The notes: generated from the letters alone by a model not told the origin. A stretch of DNA of 64,000 nucleotides from Desulfogranum mediterraneum DSM 13871 (GCF_000429965.1 NZ_AUCW01000007.1:1-64000); one strand, 5' to 3'; shown: positions 1 to 8,930, counted from the stretch's first letter. Numbers and translations: made by a program.

Positions 1-124
1 ATGAGATATCCCGTATCTTAAGATACCTCAAGGCTCGTTGGAGACTACAACGTTGATAGGTCGGGTGTGGAAGTGCAGTAATGCATGGAGCTAACCGATA
101 CTAATTAGCCGTGAGGCTTAACCA
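1..124 (+). rRNA. rrl: 23S ribosomal RNA, 3' end (partial)
   Basis: The first 124 bases match the conserved 3' end of bacterial 23S rRNA, including the stretch around ctaaccgatactaattagcc and the terminal gtgaggcttaacc. The gene enters from the left edge, so only its last part is present. It is followed after about 60 bases by 5S rRNA, the usual order of an rrn operon transcribed rightward. The exact 3' end is approximate. Confidence 0.95.
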
Positions 125-183
125 TATCCTTTTTTAAACAAAGTATTTACCCTGCTACTTTAATTGTCACAGTTTTTTGATAT

Positions 184-299
<116 letters not shown>

Positions 300-310
300 T
301 CTTTTATAGA

Positions 311-350
311 AAAAGCTCCAATCATCATTGATGATTGGAGCTTTTTTTTT
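311..350 (+). terminator. Rho-independent terminator of the rrn operon
   Basis: A near-perfect inverted repeat (AAAAGCTCCAATCATC at 311-326 pairing with 330-345) is followed directly by a run of T. It lies 12 bases after the 5S gene and is a textbook intrinsic terminator. Confidence 0.93.
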
Positions 351-622
351 GGGGTTTTGAATCCGGTCCTTTTCCAGCTGCCGGGCAGACTCCCGGCCAA
401 GGCCAAGCCCCACTGCCTATTTCACCGCAGTCACCGCAGTCACCGCAGGGTCAGCCGGATTCCCTATCCTGCCTATTCTGCCCTGCCCTGCCCGCCAGGC
501 TCGCTACTCAGCTACAAGGTGGTCCACTTTAATGGTCCAACCTTGCCCAGCCTTTACCGTCCCCCTCTTTTTCCCCTTTTATCCCCGTGGCAGCAGCCAG
601 CGGGCCACCCCTTCAGATCCGC
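351..622. other. Intergenic gap with a 9-bp triplicate
   Basis: No convincing gene between the rrn terminator and the stop codon of the leftward pseudouridine synthase. The only visible structure is TCACCGCAG repeated three times in tandem at 422-448, in otherwise C-rich sequence. Confidence 0.6.
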
Positions 623-1309
623 CTAAAACAGCTGCTCCTGCCAGATCTCATCCGGAGGAAAGGTGAAGGTCAACTCTTCCTTGCTTGTGGGGTGGAGGCA
701 GGAAAATGAGGCCGCATGGAGGGCAATCCCTCCCGGTGTAAACGACCGGCTGCCGCCATACCTGAAATCACCCAACAGGGGAAAGCCCCGGTCGGCAAAC
801 TGGAGACGAATCTGGTGGTGGCGGCCGGTGATCAGGGTAATGCGGACCAGGGAGGTTTGTGCCCCTGCAGCCTCTCTCTGAAAATGTAGCCTGGCCTCTT
901 TGCCGGCCGGGTCCATCACGGCCTGGGGACCTCGACGTGACATCCGGTCCCGCCAGTCGCCCTGCTCCGGAACCACCCCTGCCACCAGGGCCAGATAATT
1001 CTTGGTCACCCGCCGTTCACGGATCTGGGCAGAGAGCCTGGCTGCAGCCTTGGAGGTCCTGGCCAACACGATCACCCCGGATACCGGGCGATCCAGCCGG
1101 TGGACCAGGCCGAGGAAGACCTTGCCCGGCTTACGGTAGCGCTCCTTGATATACTGTTTGCAGATGGTGAGGAGGTCCCGGTCCCCGGTCCGGTCGCCCT
1201 GGACCAGCATGCCCCTGGGTTTATTGACCACAAGAAGATGGTTGTCCTGGTAGAGAACTGGTATAGTGTTTTCGATGGTGTCGGTGATCAAGCAATTCCC
1301 TGTTGTCAC
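623..1309 (-). CDS. RluA-family RNA pseudouridine synthase
   Basis: Isomerises uridine to pseudouridine in rRNA or tRNA. The HRLDRPVSG motif carries the catalytic Asp (about residue 73), preceded by the family signature VVNKPRGMLVQG and followed by the conserved ITGRHHQIR segment; about 228 residues, the size of catalytic-domain-only RluA/RluC-type proteins without an S4 domain. The open frame continues upstream to 2017, but that part is antisense to the divergent radical SAM gene. I chose the GTG at 1309 with GAGAGAAGA just upstream; a TTG at 1291 is possible. The RNA target cannot be told from sequence. Confidence 0.85.
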   Translation of the reverse strand: MTTGNCLITDTIENTIPVLYQDNHLLVVNKPRGMLVQGDRTGDRDLLTICKQYIKERYRKPGKVFLGLVHRLDRPVSGVIVLARTSKAAARLSAQIRERRVTKNYLALVAGVVPEQGDWRDRMSRRGPQAVMDPAGKEARLHFQREAAGAQTSLVRITLITGRHHQIRLQFADRGFPLLGDFRYGGSRSFTPGGIALHAASFSCLHPTSKEELTFTFPPDEIWQEQLF

Positions 1310-1357
1310 TGTCTTCTCTCTCCCTCTGCCTCTACGCCTTGTCTCATCTTTGCTACC

Positions 1358-3412
1358 ATGCGCCCACGACTCCTGATCATCAATGCAGCCAGCCCCTACT
1401 TCTTTTATATTCCCATGGGAGCCTTTGGGGTCTGCGACTTTCTGGAGCAACACCAGATCGCCAGTCAACTCTTCAACCCGGCCCTCTACCCCCAACCCCA
1501 GGTCGCAGAACGCCTCCTGGAGCGACTGTCCGCGTTTCAGCCCAGCCACGTGGCCCTGCTCTTTCACTGGCAGGAGACCGTCCATGGCATGGAGCAGGCC
1601 CTGGAGATCGTCCGTGGCTGGAGCCGGGAGACGGTCACCCTGGTGGGAGGTTTCAGCGCCAGCCACTTTGGCCACGAACTCCTCCTGGCCCGACCTGATA
1701 TCGACTATCTGATCCATGGCGACCCGGAGCAACCGCTGCTCCAACTGCTTCAGGGGGCTGAACCTGCAACCATTGCCAACCTCAGCTATCGCCAAGGACC
1801 GGCTATCTGTCGCAGCAGCGGCCAGTGGCTGATCGACCGGGATACCCTGGACTCCATCTCCTTTGCCAGGCTCGATCTGCTCCACGACTGGCCGCTCTAT
1901 CTGGAAAAGATCAACTCCAAGCTGGGATTTCCTCTCTTTATCGGTCGGGGCTGCGTCTTTAACTGCCGCTACTGCGGCGGCAGCCGCCAGGCCTTCCGTA
2001 ACCACTCCAGCCGGCACCAGCCGGTTCAGCGTTCCCTGGGGGCCATCATCGCCGACCTGCAGCGCCTCAAGGAGTACACTGACAGTATCTACATCTGCTA
2101 CGAAAATGACCTGGACTTCATCGTCCGCCTCTTTGAGCGGATCGCCGCAGAGGATGGGCTACGCCACCACTTTTGCCTGAACTACGGTGCCTGGCACCTG
2201 CTGGATGAGTCCTTCATGGCAGCCTATGGGGGGGCCTTCAAGTACAGTGCAAGCTCACGACCCGTTATCGAGTTCTCACCGGAGGTGATAGATGACAGCA
2301 ACCGCAGCCTGATCAAGGGGCATGCCACCTACGGACTCGAGCCCCTGATCGCCAACTGCCGGCAGATCGCCAGGCAGCTCGATCAAGAGGTCAGAATCGA
2401 GTTGTTCTTCAGCCGCTATCACCCCACCGAAAAGAGCTATCCAGAGCTCCAGCAAGAGATCAGAGGGATCTACCGGCTCAAACATCGTCTCTTCCGAGAG
2501 GGAGAGCAGAGCATCAGAATCTGCTATGATCACCTCTCCACGGATGTGGGTTCTCTCTACTGGCAGGAACAGCTCCCCCATCCTTTTGGCTATGCAACCT
2601 TTCTGGAGCAGAAAACAGCCATCGATAACCAGACGCTCTATCCCTTTCCGGTGGATAACCTCTGTTTCTATATCCCGGAAGGGATCAGTGCCCAGCAACG
2701 GCTCTGCACCGAGGCCCTGCTCCAAAGCCTGGAGTTGATAGAGAGCCGTCACCACGAACTCTTCCAGCTGCTCTTTTTTAGCACCGACTGCCACTGGCTC
2801 ACGGTATTGGAGCAGGTCATCAACGATCAGCTTGGAGGGACCAGCAATGAAGCCTTCGAGGCCCACTCCCCGGAACAGGCAGGGAGCCGGCAGGCTGCCT
2901 TCTTCAACCCCATCCCCCTCTCCTCCCTCCTGGAGGACGCGGTCCAGCGACTGCTCAAGGATCCTGCCTCCGCAGGGCTGACCTTCCTGCCGGACCTGCT
3001 GAGCTTCAGCCTGGCCAAGGAGCGGCTCCAGGCCCAGCCCTCTCCGCCGCCCGGCCGAGAGCCTGCCGGGAGTGCTCGCTACCAGCTTGCCCCCCAACGC
3101 TACCGTCTGCATCAGCATGACTACCTGGATATCCAGGGCCTCTTTCAGCGCCTGAACAGAGAGGGCGGCTGCCTCAAAGGCTACCAGAGAACGGTCTTCC
3201 TCTTCCTTGACCGGCAGATTATGGCCCTGCCCCATGCCAGCTATCGGGCCACACTCCGTTTTTTTGAGAGGGGCGGATCTGTGCACGACTACCTGGAGAG
3301 TCTCGGGCAGGAGGCTCCTCCGGAGGCACTCCGCCGACAACAGCAGCTGGTGGAACGCTTGATCTTTGCCCAGGTCCTGGTGCCCCTGAGCGCAGCCCAG
3401 GAAGAGGGCTGA
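1358..3412 (+). CDS. B12-binding-type radical SAM protein, unknown function
   Basis: About 684 residues. The N-terminal 160 residues look like a degenerate Rossmann-type cobalamin-binding domain (LLIINAASPYFFYIPMG; later LVGGFSASHFG). The radical SAM core follows with GRGCVFNCRYCGG, its cluster cysteines at about 199, 203 and 206 (CxxxCxxC), which would bind the 4Fe-4S cluster that cleaves SAM. The last 300 residues are unrecognised. The ATG at 1358 is chosen because the longer frame from 1100 overlaps the divergent pseudouridine synthase and the homology begins at MRPRLLIIN; the ribosome binding site is weak. The gene stands alone, so the substrate is unknown; similar architectures modify methylated or peptide substrates. 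Confidence 0.8.
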   Translation: MRPRLLIINAASPYFFYIPMGAFGVCDFLEQHQIASQLFNPALYPQPQVAERLLERLSAFQPSHVALLFHWQETVHGMEQALEIVRGWSRETVTLVGGFSASHFGHELLLARPDIDYLIHGDPEQPLLQLLQGAEPATIANLSYRQGPAICRSSGQWLIDRDTLDSISFARLDLLHDWPLYLEKINSKLGFPLFIGRGCVFNCRYCGGSRQAFRNHSSRHQPVQRSLGAIIADLQRLKEYTDSIYICYENDLDFIVRLFERIAAEDGLRHHFCLNYGAWHLLDESFMAAYGGAFKYSASSRPVIEFSPEVIDDSNRSLIKGHATYGLEPLIANCRQIARQLDQEVRIELFFSRYHPTEKSYPELQQEIRGIYRLKHRLFREGEQSIRICYDHLSTDVGSLYWQEQLPHPFGYATFLEQKTAIDNQTLYPFPVDNLCFYIPEGISAQQRLCTEALLQSLELIESRHHELFQLLFFSTDCHWLTVLEQVINDQLGGTSNEAFEAHSPEQAGSRQAAFFNPIPLSSLLEDAVQRLLKDPASAGLTFLPDLLSFSLAKERLQAQPSPPPGREPAGSARYQLAPQRYRLHQHDYLDIQGLFQRLNREGGCLKGYQRTVFLFLDRQIMALPHASYRATLRFFERGGSVHDYLESLGQEAPPEALRRQQQLVERLIFAQVLVPLSAAQEEG

Positions 3413-3413
3413 G

Positions 3414-4592
3414 CTACTCTGCGCTCACACTGCCGGGAAAATCTGCCGCCACCTGGGCAAAGGGGATGGCAAAGCCGATCCCCTCGGTGTTGCTGATGAT
3501 CATGGTATTGACTCCCAGGACCTGGCCCTGATCATTGATAAGGGGACCGCCCGAGTTTCCCGGGTTGATGGGAGCATCGATCTGGATCAGCGGCTGCTCT
3601 TTAAACCTACGAAAGCCGGAGATGATCCCGGAGGTGATGGTGTGGCGCAGCCCCGAGGGGCTACCGATGGTGTAGACGGTCTTGCCCTGCTCCAGGTACT
3701 CCCGGCTGGCTGCAGGCTGGAGAAAGGGAGAGTTATAGACGGAGATGGAGACCATGGCCAGATCCGAGCCCGGACTCAGCTGGACCGAGTCCACCTGGTA
3801 GGCACTGCCATCGATCAGTTCCACGCTTCCCTGCTGGAGGAAATCACCCTCCTGGATGGTGGCAATCTGCTCCTCCATTCCGGTGTAGCGCTGGAAGTAC
3901 TCGGCATAGCGTTTTTCCCTCAGGCGCAGGTTGCGTTTGAGCTGGGCCCTGAACTCCTGCTCCCGAATCTGCCCCAACTGCCTCCGGACCAGGTCCAGGG
4001 AATGACGTTCGGTGTCCAGTTGCTGCTTCAGCTCCCTGGCCCTTGCTATCAACCGCTCCAGCGAGGCCGGATCATACTCCACCACATGGCGGTTGGTGAT
4101 GATGGTCCCGTGGGGATCGATGAAAAAACCGGAACCACTGCCCCAGGGGGTGACGATGGAAACCGTTGCATTTCGAGCCGCCTCGATGGCGTTGCTCACC
4201 CCGAAGCTCGTGGCCAACTGTCCTGCCAGGCCATCGCCTGGCGCACTCTCCACCGGGCTCAGTTGCTCGCTGCTCCGGGTCGGCTGACCGCCAGGCCCCT
4301 GGTCTGCCCTCCCCCCTGCCTGGATCTTCTCCACCACAGCCAGCTCAGGGGCAACCTCCTGGGGCACGGGTGCAGTTCGGAGGCCGAGCAACCACCATCC
4401 GGCCGCAGCCACCACAGCAAGCAGACCGACCAGGCTCATGAGTGGAAAAGAACGGCCAACCGGCTGGTCAGCCGCTGCCTGACGCAGCTCTTCTTTCCTG
4501 GCCTGGGCCGCCAGATACTTATCGATGAAGATCCCGCACTGGCTGCACTCCGGGGATCTGGGCTGGACAAAACCGCATTTGGGACACTTCAT
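3414..4592 (-). CDS. Membrane-anchored trypsin-like serine protease with zinc ribbon
   Basis: 392 residues. In order: a zinc-ribbon-like knuckle (Cys3, Cys6, Cys16, Cys19); one membrane segment at about 50-71; a low-complexity linker; and an S1C/DegP-type protease domain with His169 (ITNRHVV), Asp277 (GSDLAMV) and Ser347 (PGNSGGPL). No PDZ domain follows. A charged, probably coiled-coil insertion (about 178-245) separates the catalytic His and Asp, which is unusual for HtrA proteins. The topology predicts a cytoplasmic zinc ribbon and a periplasmic protease. ATG 4592 is preferred over the upstream GTG 4601 because AAGGTGG lies just before it. Its stop faces the convergent radical SAM gene one base away; rubredoxin lies upstream. 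Confidence 0.85.
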   Translation of the reverse strand: MKCPKCGFVQPRSPECSQCGIFIDKYLAAQARKEELRQAAADQPVGRSFPLMSLVGLLAVVAAAGWWLLGLRTAPVPQEVAPELAVVEKIQAGGRADQGPGGQPTRSSEQLSPVESAPGDGLAGQLATSFGVSNAIEAARNATVSIVTPWGSGSGFFIDPHGTIITNRHVVEYDPASLERLIARARELKQQLDTERHSLDLVRRQLGQIREQEFRAQLKRNLRLREKRYAEYFQRYTGMEEQIATIQEGDFLQQGSVELIDGSAYQVDSVQLSPGSDLAMVSISVYNSPFLQPAASREYLEQGKTVYTIGSPSGLRHTITSGIISGFRRFKEQPLIQIDAPINPGNSGGPLINDQGQVLGVNTMIISNTEGIGFAIPFAQVAADFPGSVSAE

Positions 4593-4610
4593 AGCTTCCA
4601 CCTTCTCGCC

Positions 4611-4636
4611 TGCGCGACTTCCCTGCGCGACTTCCC
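4611..4636. repeat. Perfect 13-bp tandem duplication
   Basis: TGCGCGACTTCCC occurs twice in tandem (4611-4623 and 4624-4636) in the short gap between rubredoxin and the protease. It could be a replication-slippage scar; no function is apparent. Confidence 0.8.
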
Positions 4637-4658
4637 TGCCCGCCCCTGACCCTTCCTG

Positions 4659-4841
4659 CTAATCCAGGGGATCGAAGTCATCCCTGCTGGCATAACAGAG
4701 GGGACAGACCCAGGCCCGGGGCAGCTCCTCAAAGGAAATGCCCGGCGGGATCGAGTTCATCCCATCCCCCTGGCTCGGGTCATAGAGATAGCCGCAGTTG
4801 ATGCAGATATACTGCTCCCTCACTTCACTGGATTTCATCAT
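4659..4841 (-). CDS. Rubredoxin
   Basis: 60 residues with the two rubredoxin knuckles CINCGYLYDP (Cys13, Cys16) and VCPLCYASRDDF (Cys46, Cys49), which bind one iron for one-electron transfer in the cytoplasm. Rubredoxins serve oxygen and peroxide detoxification and other redox chains in anaerobes. The start codon overlaps the stop of the corrinoid methionine synthase gene (TAATG), so the two are translationally coupled; a rubredoxin as electron donor for reductive reactivation of cobalamin is an attractive but untested inference. A second ATG follows immediately at 4838. Confidence 0.93.
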   Translation of the reverse strand: MMKSSEVREQYICINCGYLYDPSQGDGMNSIPPGISFEELPRAWVCPLCYASRDDFDPLD

Positions 4842-7291
4842 TATACCGCAAAATATTTGGCCTGGGGGTGGTGGACCACAATGGCCGAGGTGGTCTGCTC
4901 CGGCACCATCTGCATATTCTCGGTCAGGCTGACCCCGATCTTTTCCGGTTTAAGAAAGGAAAACAGAGGCTTATGTACCTCCATGTCCGGACAGGCCGGA
5001 TAGCCGAAGCCATAGCGGGAGCCCTGATAATTCTGGCTGACCAGTGAGCCGCCGGCCGTGGGGTCGGCACCAGCGATCCCCAACTCGCTGCGCATCACCC
5101 CGTGCCAGTACTCGGCCAGGGCATCGGTCACCTCCACACTGAAGCCATGGAGCATCAGATAGTCATGGTAGCGGTCCGCCTCGTAGAGTCGGGCGGTTTC
5201 CTGGCCCATCCGCTCGCCAATGGTGACGATGAAGAAGCCGGCAATATCCCCCCCCTCCTCCCGGGTCTTGAAGTAATCGGCGATGCAGAGGTGGGGCTGT
5301 TCCTGCTGACGGGGGAAGGCAAAGGGATGGAGGCTCCCCTCCACCTCCACCATCACGGTCTCCTCCTGGGCATAGCAGGGAAAGTAGCCATAGGAGACCT
5401 TGGGCCGGATCAACCCCTCATCCAGACTGCGCCGGATCAGGCCCTGATAGATCGGCTCCACCTGCTCGCTGATCAGTTGGCGGTATTCCTCAGCCCCCAT
5501 CTTGGCCCGGCGATAGCCCCAACGGCCCCGGAAGAGGGCCTGGGTGTTGACCAGGGGAAAGAGCAGCTCCGGATCCAGCTCCTCCACATAACGCTGTCCC
5601 AGGAAGGGGGGCTCCGGCACCGGGTTCGTCCGGCTGATGGAACGCTCTTTACGCCCGGGCTTAAGCGGTTCCCCCACCACGGCCGGATCAAAGACCGTGG
5701 ACACGAGGGTGCCCTCCTCATGCTCCCGAACCGCCCTGAGCCCGGCAAAGGCGTCGCTGCAGTAGACCACCGGGCCGCCATAGTTGGGGACACAGGATTC
5801 GGCAACAAACTTCGGGGTCAGGGCCGCCCCCCCGAGGAGGATCGGAATATCCAGCCCTGCCTCACGGTACTGGGCCATGGATTCCTGCATGACAATGGCG
5901 GACTTGACCAGCAGGCCGCTTAGGCCGATCAGGTCCGGCTTAAGCTCCCTGGCCTTCTCGATGATGGTCTCTGCACCGACCTTGATGCCGATATTATAGA
6001 CCGTATAGCCGTTGTTGGAAAGGATGATATCCACCAGGTTCTTACCGATATCATGGACATCCCCCTGGACCGTGGCCAAAAGGATCCTGGTGGTGTGCTC
6101 GTCCTCGATCCGCTCCATAAAGGGTTCAAGAAAGCTCACCGCCCTCTTCATGACCTCGGCGGACTGGAGGACAAAGGGGAGCAGGATCTCTCCCTTGCCA
6201 AAGAGCTCGCCCACGTGGCGCATGGCAGGGACCAGGATCTGATTGATGATATCCAGGGGGGCAAAGCGCTCCATCAGCACCGGCAGGACATCCCCCACCT
6301 CATCCTTGTTACCGTTGACCACCTGGAGAAAGAGCTGTTCTTCAGGGGTCCTCTTCACCGCCTCTGCCTCATCCTCTTCCCCGACATTTCGATCGGAGAA
6401 GTAGTCGATAAAACGCATCAGGGGCTTGCCCTCTCCCTCTCCATCCCGATCGTAGAGCAGATCCAGACAGACCTCCCGATCCTCCTGGGAGATTCGGGCC
6501 AGGGGCAGGATCTTGGCCGCATCCACGATGGCGGCATCCAGGCCCGCCTCCACTGCCTGATGGAGGAAGACCGAGTTCAGGATCCGCCGGGCCTTGGGCG
6601 CCAGGCCAAAGGAGATATTGCTCAGCCCCAGGACCGTCAGACAGCCGGGCAACTCCCTCTTGATCAGGCGGATGCCCTCCAGGGTCTGGATGGCGGCGTC
6701 TCGGAGCTTCTCGTCACCCGAACCCACGGTAAAGGTCAGGCAGTCGAAGAGCAGGTCTGAGGGACGCAGCTTAAACTCGTCCACGGCAATGGCATAGATG
6801 GCCTTGGCGATCCTCAGCTTGTCCTCGGCAGTCATGGCCATACCCTGCTCATCGATGGTCAGGGCAACCACCGCCGCCCCATAGCGCTTGGCCGCCTGAC
6901 AGATCCGCCTGATGTTGTGGCCACCGTCCTCCAGGTTGATGGAGTTGATCACACAACGACCAGGGTAGAGCCTGAGGCAGGCCTCGATGCACTCGGGCGT
7001 GGTGGAGTCGATCATGATGGGCGCCTTGAGCGAACTGACGCACATCTTCACCAGCCTGGTCAGATCGGCCAGTTCATCCCGGCCGGCATAGGCGGTGCAA
7101 AGATCGATGATATGGGCCCCCTTGCTCTCCTGCTCCTGGGCGATCTTGAGGCAGGCCTCAAAATCATCGGCCAGAAGCAACTCCCGGAATTTTTTGGAAC
7201 CGTTGGAGTTGGCCCGCTCGCCGATGAGCAGGGGCGGGATCTCCTGCTGCAGTTCCACGGCCTGATAGAGGCTGGATACCGATGGCTTCAT
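4841..7291 (-). CDS. metH: Methionine synthase, folate/cobalamin/activation modules
   Basis: 816 residues forming the C-terminal two thirds of cobalamin-dependent methionine synthase. A pterin-binding domain (about 15-300; IMIDSTTPECIE, GLSNISFGL) is followed by the B12 cap and Rossmann domains (about 315-540), with the lower-axial-ligand motif DVHDIG (Asp411, His413, Gly416). The SAM-dependent reactivation domain occupies about 580-816 (LFRGRWGYR, YGYFPCYAQE, YPACPDMEVHKP). The homocysteine domain is missing here and encoded by the gene directly upstream, whose stop overlaps this start (ATGA). GGGAGGTG precedes the ATG. Together the pair transfers methyl from methyltetrahydrofolate to homocysteine. 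Confidence 0.93.
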   Translation of the reverse strand: MKPSVSSLYQAVELQQEIPPLLIGERANSNGSKKFRELLLADDFEACLKIAQEQESKGAHIIDLCTAYAGRDELADLTRLVKMCVSSLKAPIMIDSTTPECIEACLRLYPGRCVINSINLEDGGHNIRRICQAAKRYGAAVVALTIDEQGMAMTAEDKLRIAKAIYAIAVDEFKLRPSDLLFDCLTFTVGSGDEKLRDAAIQTLEGIRLIKRELPGCLTVLGLSNISFGLAPKARRILNSVFLHQAVEAGLDAAIVDAAKILPLARISQEDREVCLDLLYDRDGEGEGKPLMRFIDYFSDRNVGEEDEAEAVKRTPEEQLFLQVVNGNKDEVGDVLPVLMERFAPLDIINQILVPAMRHVGELFGKGEILLPFVLQSAEVMKRAVSFLEPFMERIEDEHTTRILLATVQGDVHDIGKNLVDIILSNNGYTVYNIGIKVGAETIIEKARELKPDLIGLSGLLVKSAIVMQESMAQYREAGLDIPILLGGAALTPKFVAESCVPNYGGPVVYCSDAFAGLRAVREHEEGTLVSTVFDPAVVGEPLKPGRKERSISRTNPVPEPPFLGQRYVEELDPELLFPLVNTQALFRGRWGYRRAKMGAEEYRQLISEQVEPIYQGLIRRSLDEGLIRPKVSYGYFPCYAQEETVMVEVEGSLHPFAFPRQQEQPHLCIADYFKTREEGGDIAGFFIVTIGERMGQETARLYEADRYHDYLMLHGFSVEVTDALAEYWHGVMRSELGIAGADPTAGGSLVSQNYQGSRYGFGYPACPDMEVHKPLFSFLKPEKIGVSLTENMQMVPEQTTSAIVVHHPQAKYFAV

Positions 7292-8211
7292 GAGATCACC
7301 TCCCTGGCCCCGGGTGTGACCCCGTCAAGGGCCCGGACCAGCTCCCGGGTATGGGCCGGGGTGGTGCCGCAGCAACCCCCCACCACGCTGACCCCGAACT
7401 CGGTGACAAAGCGTTTCATATCCTGGCCATACTGCTCAGGCGTAAGGGGATAACAGGTCTTGCCGTCCACCACCTCGGGCAGCCCCTGGTTGGGCACACA
7501 GGAGATCCGTCCCGGCCAGTTGCGGCTGAGGTAGCGCAGATGCGACTCCATCTCCGCCGGTCCGGTGGCACAGTTGAGGCCAAAGGAGAAGAGGGGAAAG
7601 GGTTCAAAGGTCACGGCCGCAGCAGCAATGTCGGTCCCCACCAGCATGGTGCCGGTACGCTCTATGGTGACCGAGCCCATGACCGGGATATCGCGACCCA
7701 GCTCTTCCAGGATGGAGAAGCAGCTGGTCATGGCCACCTTGATCTGCAGCAGGTCCTGGCAGGTCTCGATGATGAGCAGATCCACCCCGGCCTCCACCAG
7801 GGAACGAATGTGCTGCTCCTGGGCCCGGGCCAGATCCTCTACCTCGATGTGGCCCAGGGAGGGCAGCTTGGTTCCCGGTCCCACCGAACCGCCGACATAG
7901 ACATCGGCCTTGCCGTCAATGGCCGCGCGGGCACAGGCCACCCCGGCCTGGTTGAGTTCCTCTACCCGATCCTCCAGACCATACTCCTCCAGGACGATCC
8001 TGGAGGCCCCGAAGGTGTTGGTTTCGATCACCATGGCACCGGCCTCGACAAAGCCGCGATGCAACTGGATGATGGACTCGGGAGCGGTGCTGTTGAGCAG
8101 CTCGTTGCAGCCCTCGCTGCCCTCCCAGGCCTCCTCGGGGATCTCCATCTCCTGGAGGTTGGTGCCGCAGGCACCATCTAAAATAAGTAGGTCGTGATCC
8201 GTGGGTTTCAT
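7288..8211 (-). CDS. Homocysteine methyltransferase module of split methionine synthase
   Basis: 307 residues forming the homocysteine-binding (S-methyltransferase) barrel. Landmarks are LDGACGTNLQ at the N-terminus and the zinc thiol ligands Cys214 (GLNCATGP), Cys280 and Cys281 (VGGCCGTTPAH). In most bacteria this domain is fused to the folate and cobalamin domains as one MetH of about 1200 residues; here it is a separate gene overlapping the rest of MetH by four bases. AAAGGAAG lies upstream of the ATG. I inspected the roughly 320-base leader and did not recognise a cobalamin, SAM or SAH riboswitch. Confidence 0.92.
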   Translation of the reverse strand: MKPTDHDLLILDGACGTNLQEMEIPEEAWEGSEGCNELLNSTAPESIIQLHRGFVEAGAMVIETNTFGASRIVLEEYGLEDRVEELNQAGVACARAAIDGKADVYVGGSVGPGTKLPSLGHIEVEDLARAQEQHIRSLVEAGVDLLIIETCQDLLQIKVAMTSCFSILEELGRDIPVMGSVTIERTGTMLVGTDIAAAAVTFEPFPLFSFGLNCATGPAEMESHLRYLSRNWPGRISCVPNQGLPEVVDGKTCYPLTPEQYGQDMKRFVTEFGVSVVGGCCGTTPAHTRELVRALDGVTPGAREVIS

Positions 8212-8530
8212 TACTTCCTTTCTCTACACTATGCTCTATGGTGATCACACCCGGCTGGGTGCGGCTAGTCTCCTCTTCCTGCCGGCTCTCCGGGGCGGGA
8301 AAAAACGATCCCTGCCCCAGGCCTGCCGAGCGGAACGCTGCCCAGGACAACAGCTGGCAACGCGAAAGCGCTGTTTATCATTTTTTCACCAAGAACACCA
8401 GCTCAACCCCGAAAAAACAGGCTGTTCGCAGCGATAAATCGCGCCCCTGGCCCTGGTGGCCGACAGTGGACCCTGGTCAAGGGAGAGCAAGCGGCCTGTT
8501 GGCGGCTTGCTGAGCGGGAGCCGGCGGAGT
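8212..8530. other. Leader/intergenic region upstream of split metH
   Basis: No open frame with a credible start. It holds an imperfect 11-bp hairpin (AGCAAGCGGCC at 8486-8496, loop tgtt, partner at 8501-8511, one mismatch) just beyond the stop of the leftward gene at 8531. It may end that transcript, but there is no T run. I saw no cobalamin-box-like or SAM-riboswitch-like motif in the part nearest metH. Confidence 0.5.
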
Positions 8531-8872
8531 TCAGGAGCAGATCAACTCAGCCTCGCCCACCGCAGCCGGCGGCTCCATCTCCAGGGTATCGGCACCGAAC
8601 CAGATGGGCAGGCTGCACCTGCTGCCCGGCAGATGGCCAAAGAATCGGGCAGCCGCGGCCAGACAGGTAAACTGGTCGGCAGAGACCCGGGCCACCGGCA
8701 CCGAGCCGCTGAGAAAGAAATCCACGCTTCCCTGCTCCTTGACCAGAAGCACCGTGTTCTGCTCCTGCATCATGGTGTCACTGAGGAAGCGCACCGACTG
8801 CAACTGGGCCTTGCCATTGACGATACCTCCAAAGATAAACATTGCCCGCCTGATAATCACTTTAAACTGCAT
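8531..8872 (-). CDS. Hypothetical protein
   Basis: 113 residues, not recognised. The start is well supported: AGGAGG lies six bases before the ATG. The N-terminus is hydrophobic and basic (MQFKVIIRRAMFIFGGIVNG) and the middle has alternating strand-like segments; no cysteine motif or clear membrane span stands out. It is divergent from the WYL-domain regulator at 8960 across an 87-base gap, an arrangement in which the regulator often controls the neighbour. A rightward frame covering the same bases (8604-8936) lacks a comparable ribosome binding site. Confidence 0.55.
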   Translation of the reverse strand: MQFKVIIRRAMFIFGGIVNGKAQLQSVRFLSDTMMQEQNTVLLVKEQGSVDFFLSGSVPVARVSADQFTCLAAAARFFGHLPGSRCSLPIWFGADTLEMEPPAAVGEAELICS

Positions 8873-8898
8873 ACCATACCTCCTGCTGGTCGTTTTTC

Positions 8899-8930
8899 TT
8901 GACTCTACCAGGGGAGGTTTGTCATATAGT
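8899..8930 (+). promoter_or_regulatory. Possible promoter of the WYL regulator gene
   Basis: TTGACT at 8899-8904 and TATAGT at 8925-8930 (spacer 20) or CATATA at 8923-8928 (spacer 18) form a sigma-70-like pair about 30 bases before the ATG at 8960. Spacing is not ideal, so this is tentative. It lies in the divergent gap shared with the hypothetical gene ending at 8531. Confidence 0.4.

Noticed and set aside
1310-2017. Upstream extension of the leftward pseudouridine synthase
   Set aside because: Homology begins near 1280 and the extension is antisense to the radical SAM gene.
7351-8181. Rightward frame opposite the homocysteine methyltransferase gene
   Set aside because: High-GC shadow frame without ribosome site or recognisable motif.
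8212-8460. Possible riboswitch upstream of split metH
   Set aside because: I looked for cobalamin, SAM and SAH riboswitch cores on the transcribed strand and found no convincing match; a covariance search would be needed.
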